From Deltaproteobacteria bacterium (lineage in GTDB: Bacteria; Desulfobacterota; Binatia; UBA12015): a DNA stretch of 6,086 bases. Location of the stretch: positions 1 to 6,086 of the forward strand of contig DLYX01000494.1 in NCBI GenBank assembly GCA_003447545.1. The letters run 5' to 3'. Of the stretch, positions 5,095 through 6,086 are shown piece after piece (position 1 is the first letter of the stretch; the number at the start of each line of letters is the position of its first letter). The position numbers were made by a program, and so were the translations under genes. The notes under the pieces are model-generated. The model saw only the letters and a program-made list of their open reading frames with translations. It did no database searches and was not told the DNA's origin.

Positions 5095-6086
5095 ATGAAA
5101 ACCATGCGGGTTAAAAAGGCGCTTGTCGCCATCACAACAGGTCTGGCCTTCCTCTGGTTGGCGTTTCCGGCCGCCAACCTGGCACGAGCTCAGGATGGCG
5201 ACATCGGTAATCTGGGGATTCCTTCCGGAGGCTCGATCCAGAGCGGCGTAGGTATTGTCTCGGGTTGGAAATGCACCTCGAACGGCCTGACCGCACGCTT
5301 TGACGGCGGCGACGAGCTTCCGGTCGCTTATGGAACACCGCGCGGGGATACGCTGGGCCTTTGTGCCGACCCCGAGCAGCAGAACACGGCCTTTGTGCTG
5401 CAATGGAACTACTCCAACCTCACCAATGGCGAGCATCTGGTGGAGATTCTCGACGGTGGCGAAGTCTGGCGTTCGGCAATCTTCCGGGTCCAGCGCGTCG
5501 CCGACGCCAGATTTCTCCGAGGTGCCGAGAATTGCACCGGACTCGAGAATTTCCCCGGAACCGGCAACACTCAACTTGTCGAATGGCAGCAGGCCAGCCA
5601 GTCCTTCGTTCTGGTCAGCGAGTGCGGCAGCCCGGCTGCCTCATCCAGCCTCTCGAGCCCGCAGCAGTCCATTCCGGGTTCGCTGGAAAACCCCGGCCCC
5701 GGAGCCAAGATGAGTGGCATCGGAATTGTATCGGGTTGGCGCTGCGCCGGCGGCGAGATCACCGCCCGCTTCAATGATGGCGACCCGATCGAAGTCGCCT
5801 ATGGCACACCGCGCGGAGATACCAAAGGCCAATGTGCGGATCCGGAGCGGGTCGATAACGCCTATGTCCTGCAGTGGAACTATGCCCTCCTGGGCGACGG
5901 CGAACATACGTTGCGCCTCTATGATGACGGCGTCGAGTTTGCGTCGAGCAATTTCAGCGTCCAGACCCTCGGCGCGCCCTTTGTACGCGACCTTTCGGGC
6001 GACTACCTGCTGCGGGACTTCCCCGAGCCCGGCGATGATGCCGTGATCGAATGGCAGCAGGGCAAGCAAGGCTTCGGCGTTGTGCT
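5095..6086 (+). CDS. Secreted protein of unknown function with tandem 125-residue repeats (cut by window edge)
   Basis: The 330 complete codons seen have no recognised function. The N-terminus is a textbook Sec signal: basic MKTMRVKK, a hydrophobic core (9-27), then Ala30-Arg31-Ala32 as a likely signal peptidase I site before Gln33. The mature part holds two copies of one domain, residues 50-174 and 207-330, about half identical by hand alignment. Shared blocks are SG(V/I)GIVSGW, TARF, VAYGTPRGDT, CADPE, VLQWNY, GEH and EWQQ. Cys60/Cys90 in copy 1 match Cys217/Cys247 in copy 2, so one disulfide per domain is likely. Copy 1 also has Cys147 and Cys177; copy 2 lacks the equivalent of Cys147. A Ser/Pro/Gly-rich linker (175-206) joins them. 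The strand-like residue pattern suggests a beta-rich fold. GGAG at 5087-5090, four bases before the ATG, favours this start over Met4. No transmembrane or lipobox segment is seen. More repeats may lie past the edge. Confidence 0.85.
   Translation, partial: MKTMRVKKALVAITTGLAFLWLAFPAANLARAQDGDIGNLGIPSGGSIQSGVGIVSGWKCTSNGLTARFDGGDELPVAYGTPRGDTLGLCADPEQQNTAFVLQWNYSNLTNGEHLVEILDGGEVWRSAIFRVQRVADARFLRGAENCTGLENFPGTGNTQLVEWQQASQSFVLVSECGSPAASSSLSSPQQSIPGSLENPGPGAKMSGIGIVSGWRCAGGEITARFNDGDPIEVAYGTPRGDTKGQCADPERVDNAYVLQWNYALLGDGEHTLRLYDDGVEFASSNFSVQTLGAPFVRDLSGDYLLRDFPEPGDDAVIEWQQGKQGFGVV
5242..5616 (+). repeat. Intragenic repeat copy 1 (encodes residues 50-174)
   Basis: This encodes the first copy of the repeated domain in the secreted protein. 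Several islands are nearly identical in DNA to copy 2, including third codon positions: around the VSGW codons, the YGTPRGDT codons and the EWQQ codons. Confidence 0.85.
5713..6086 (+). repeat. Intragenic repeat copy 2 (encodes residues 207-330, open at the edge)
   Basis: This is the second copy of the domain, offset by 157 residues from copy 1 up to about residue 290 and by 156 after a one-residue deletion. The copy reaches the window edge, so its final residues and any third copy are unseen. Confidence 0.83.

Noticed and set aside
5005..6069. Two minus-strand open frames (5005-5574 and 5641-6069) opposite the secreted repeat protein
   Set aside because: The plus-strand frame has a signal peptide, a ribosome binding site and repeats that hold frame. 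The minus frames look alike only because the DNA beneath them is repeated.
1..6086. CRISPR array, tRNA, rRNA, insertion sequence or prophage signs
   Set aside because: No spaced direct repeats, RNA gene structures, transposase motifs or terminal inverted repeats were seen; nearly all the DNA is accounted for by ordinary genes.

Overview
This is a GC-rich, densely coding bacterial chromosomal window. It holds four complete genes, a fifth cut at the left edge, and a sixth cut at the right edge. Protein style and gene content suggest a Gram-negative, proteobacteria-like or related uncultured lineage. The taxonomic signal is weak and I do not assign a phylum.

Left half (about 1-3256, all on the minus strand): a pentose phosphate operon, read right to left as tal (transaldolase), rpiA (ribose-5-phosphate isomerase A), gnd (short-form, NAD-type 6-phosphogluconate dehydrogenase) and zwf (glucose-6-phosphate dehydrogenase, only its first 100 residues in the window). 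Gaps between genes are 62, 12 and 38 bases, and each start has a Shine-Dalgarno-like sequence. Together the genes cover both dehydrogenases of the oxidative branch, plus the isomerase and a sugar-shuffling enzyme of the non-oxidative branch. They would make reductant and interconvert pentose and hexose phosphates. 6-phosphogluconolactonase is not seen and could lie beyond the left edge.

Centre (3257-3405): a divergent intergenic region of 149 bases between tal and a rightward gene. It has an unusual set of overlapping and nested inverted repeats built from a 7-base word present three times (GGTCTGC or its complement).

Right half (3406-6086, plus strand): first a 514-residue flavin disulfide oxidoreductase of the MerA-like / dihydrolipoamide-dehydrogenase-like family. 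It keeps the redox-active cysteine pair, but has no N-terminal metal-binding domain and no C-terminal cysteine pair. After 144 non-coding bases comes an exported protein of unknown function. It has a clear signal peptide and at least two tandem copies of a domain of about 125 residues, and it runs off the right edge. This repeat protein is the least explained object here. The pentose phosphate operon and the reductase may be linked through supply and use of reduced pyridine nucleotide, but that is inference from position alone.
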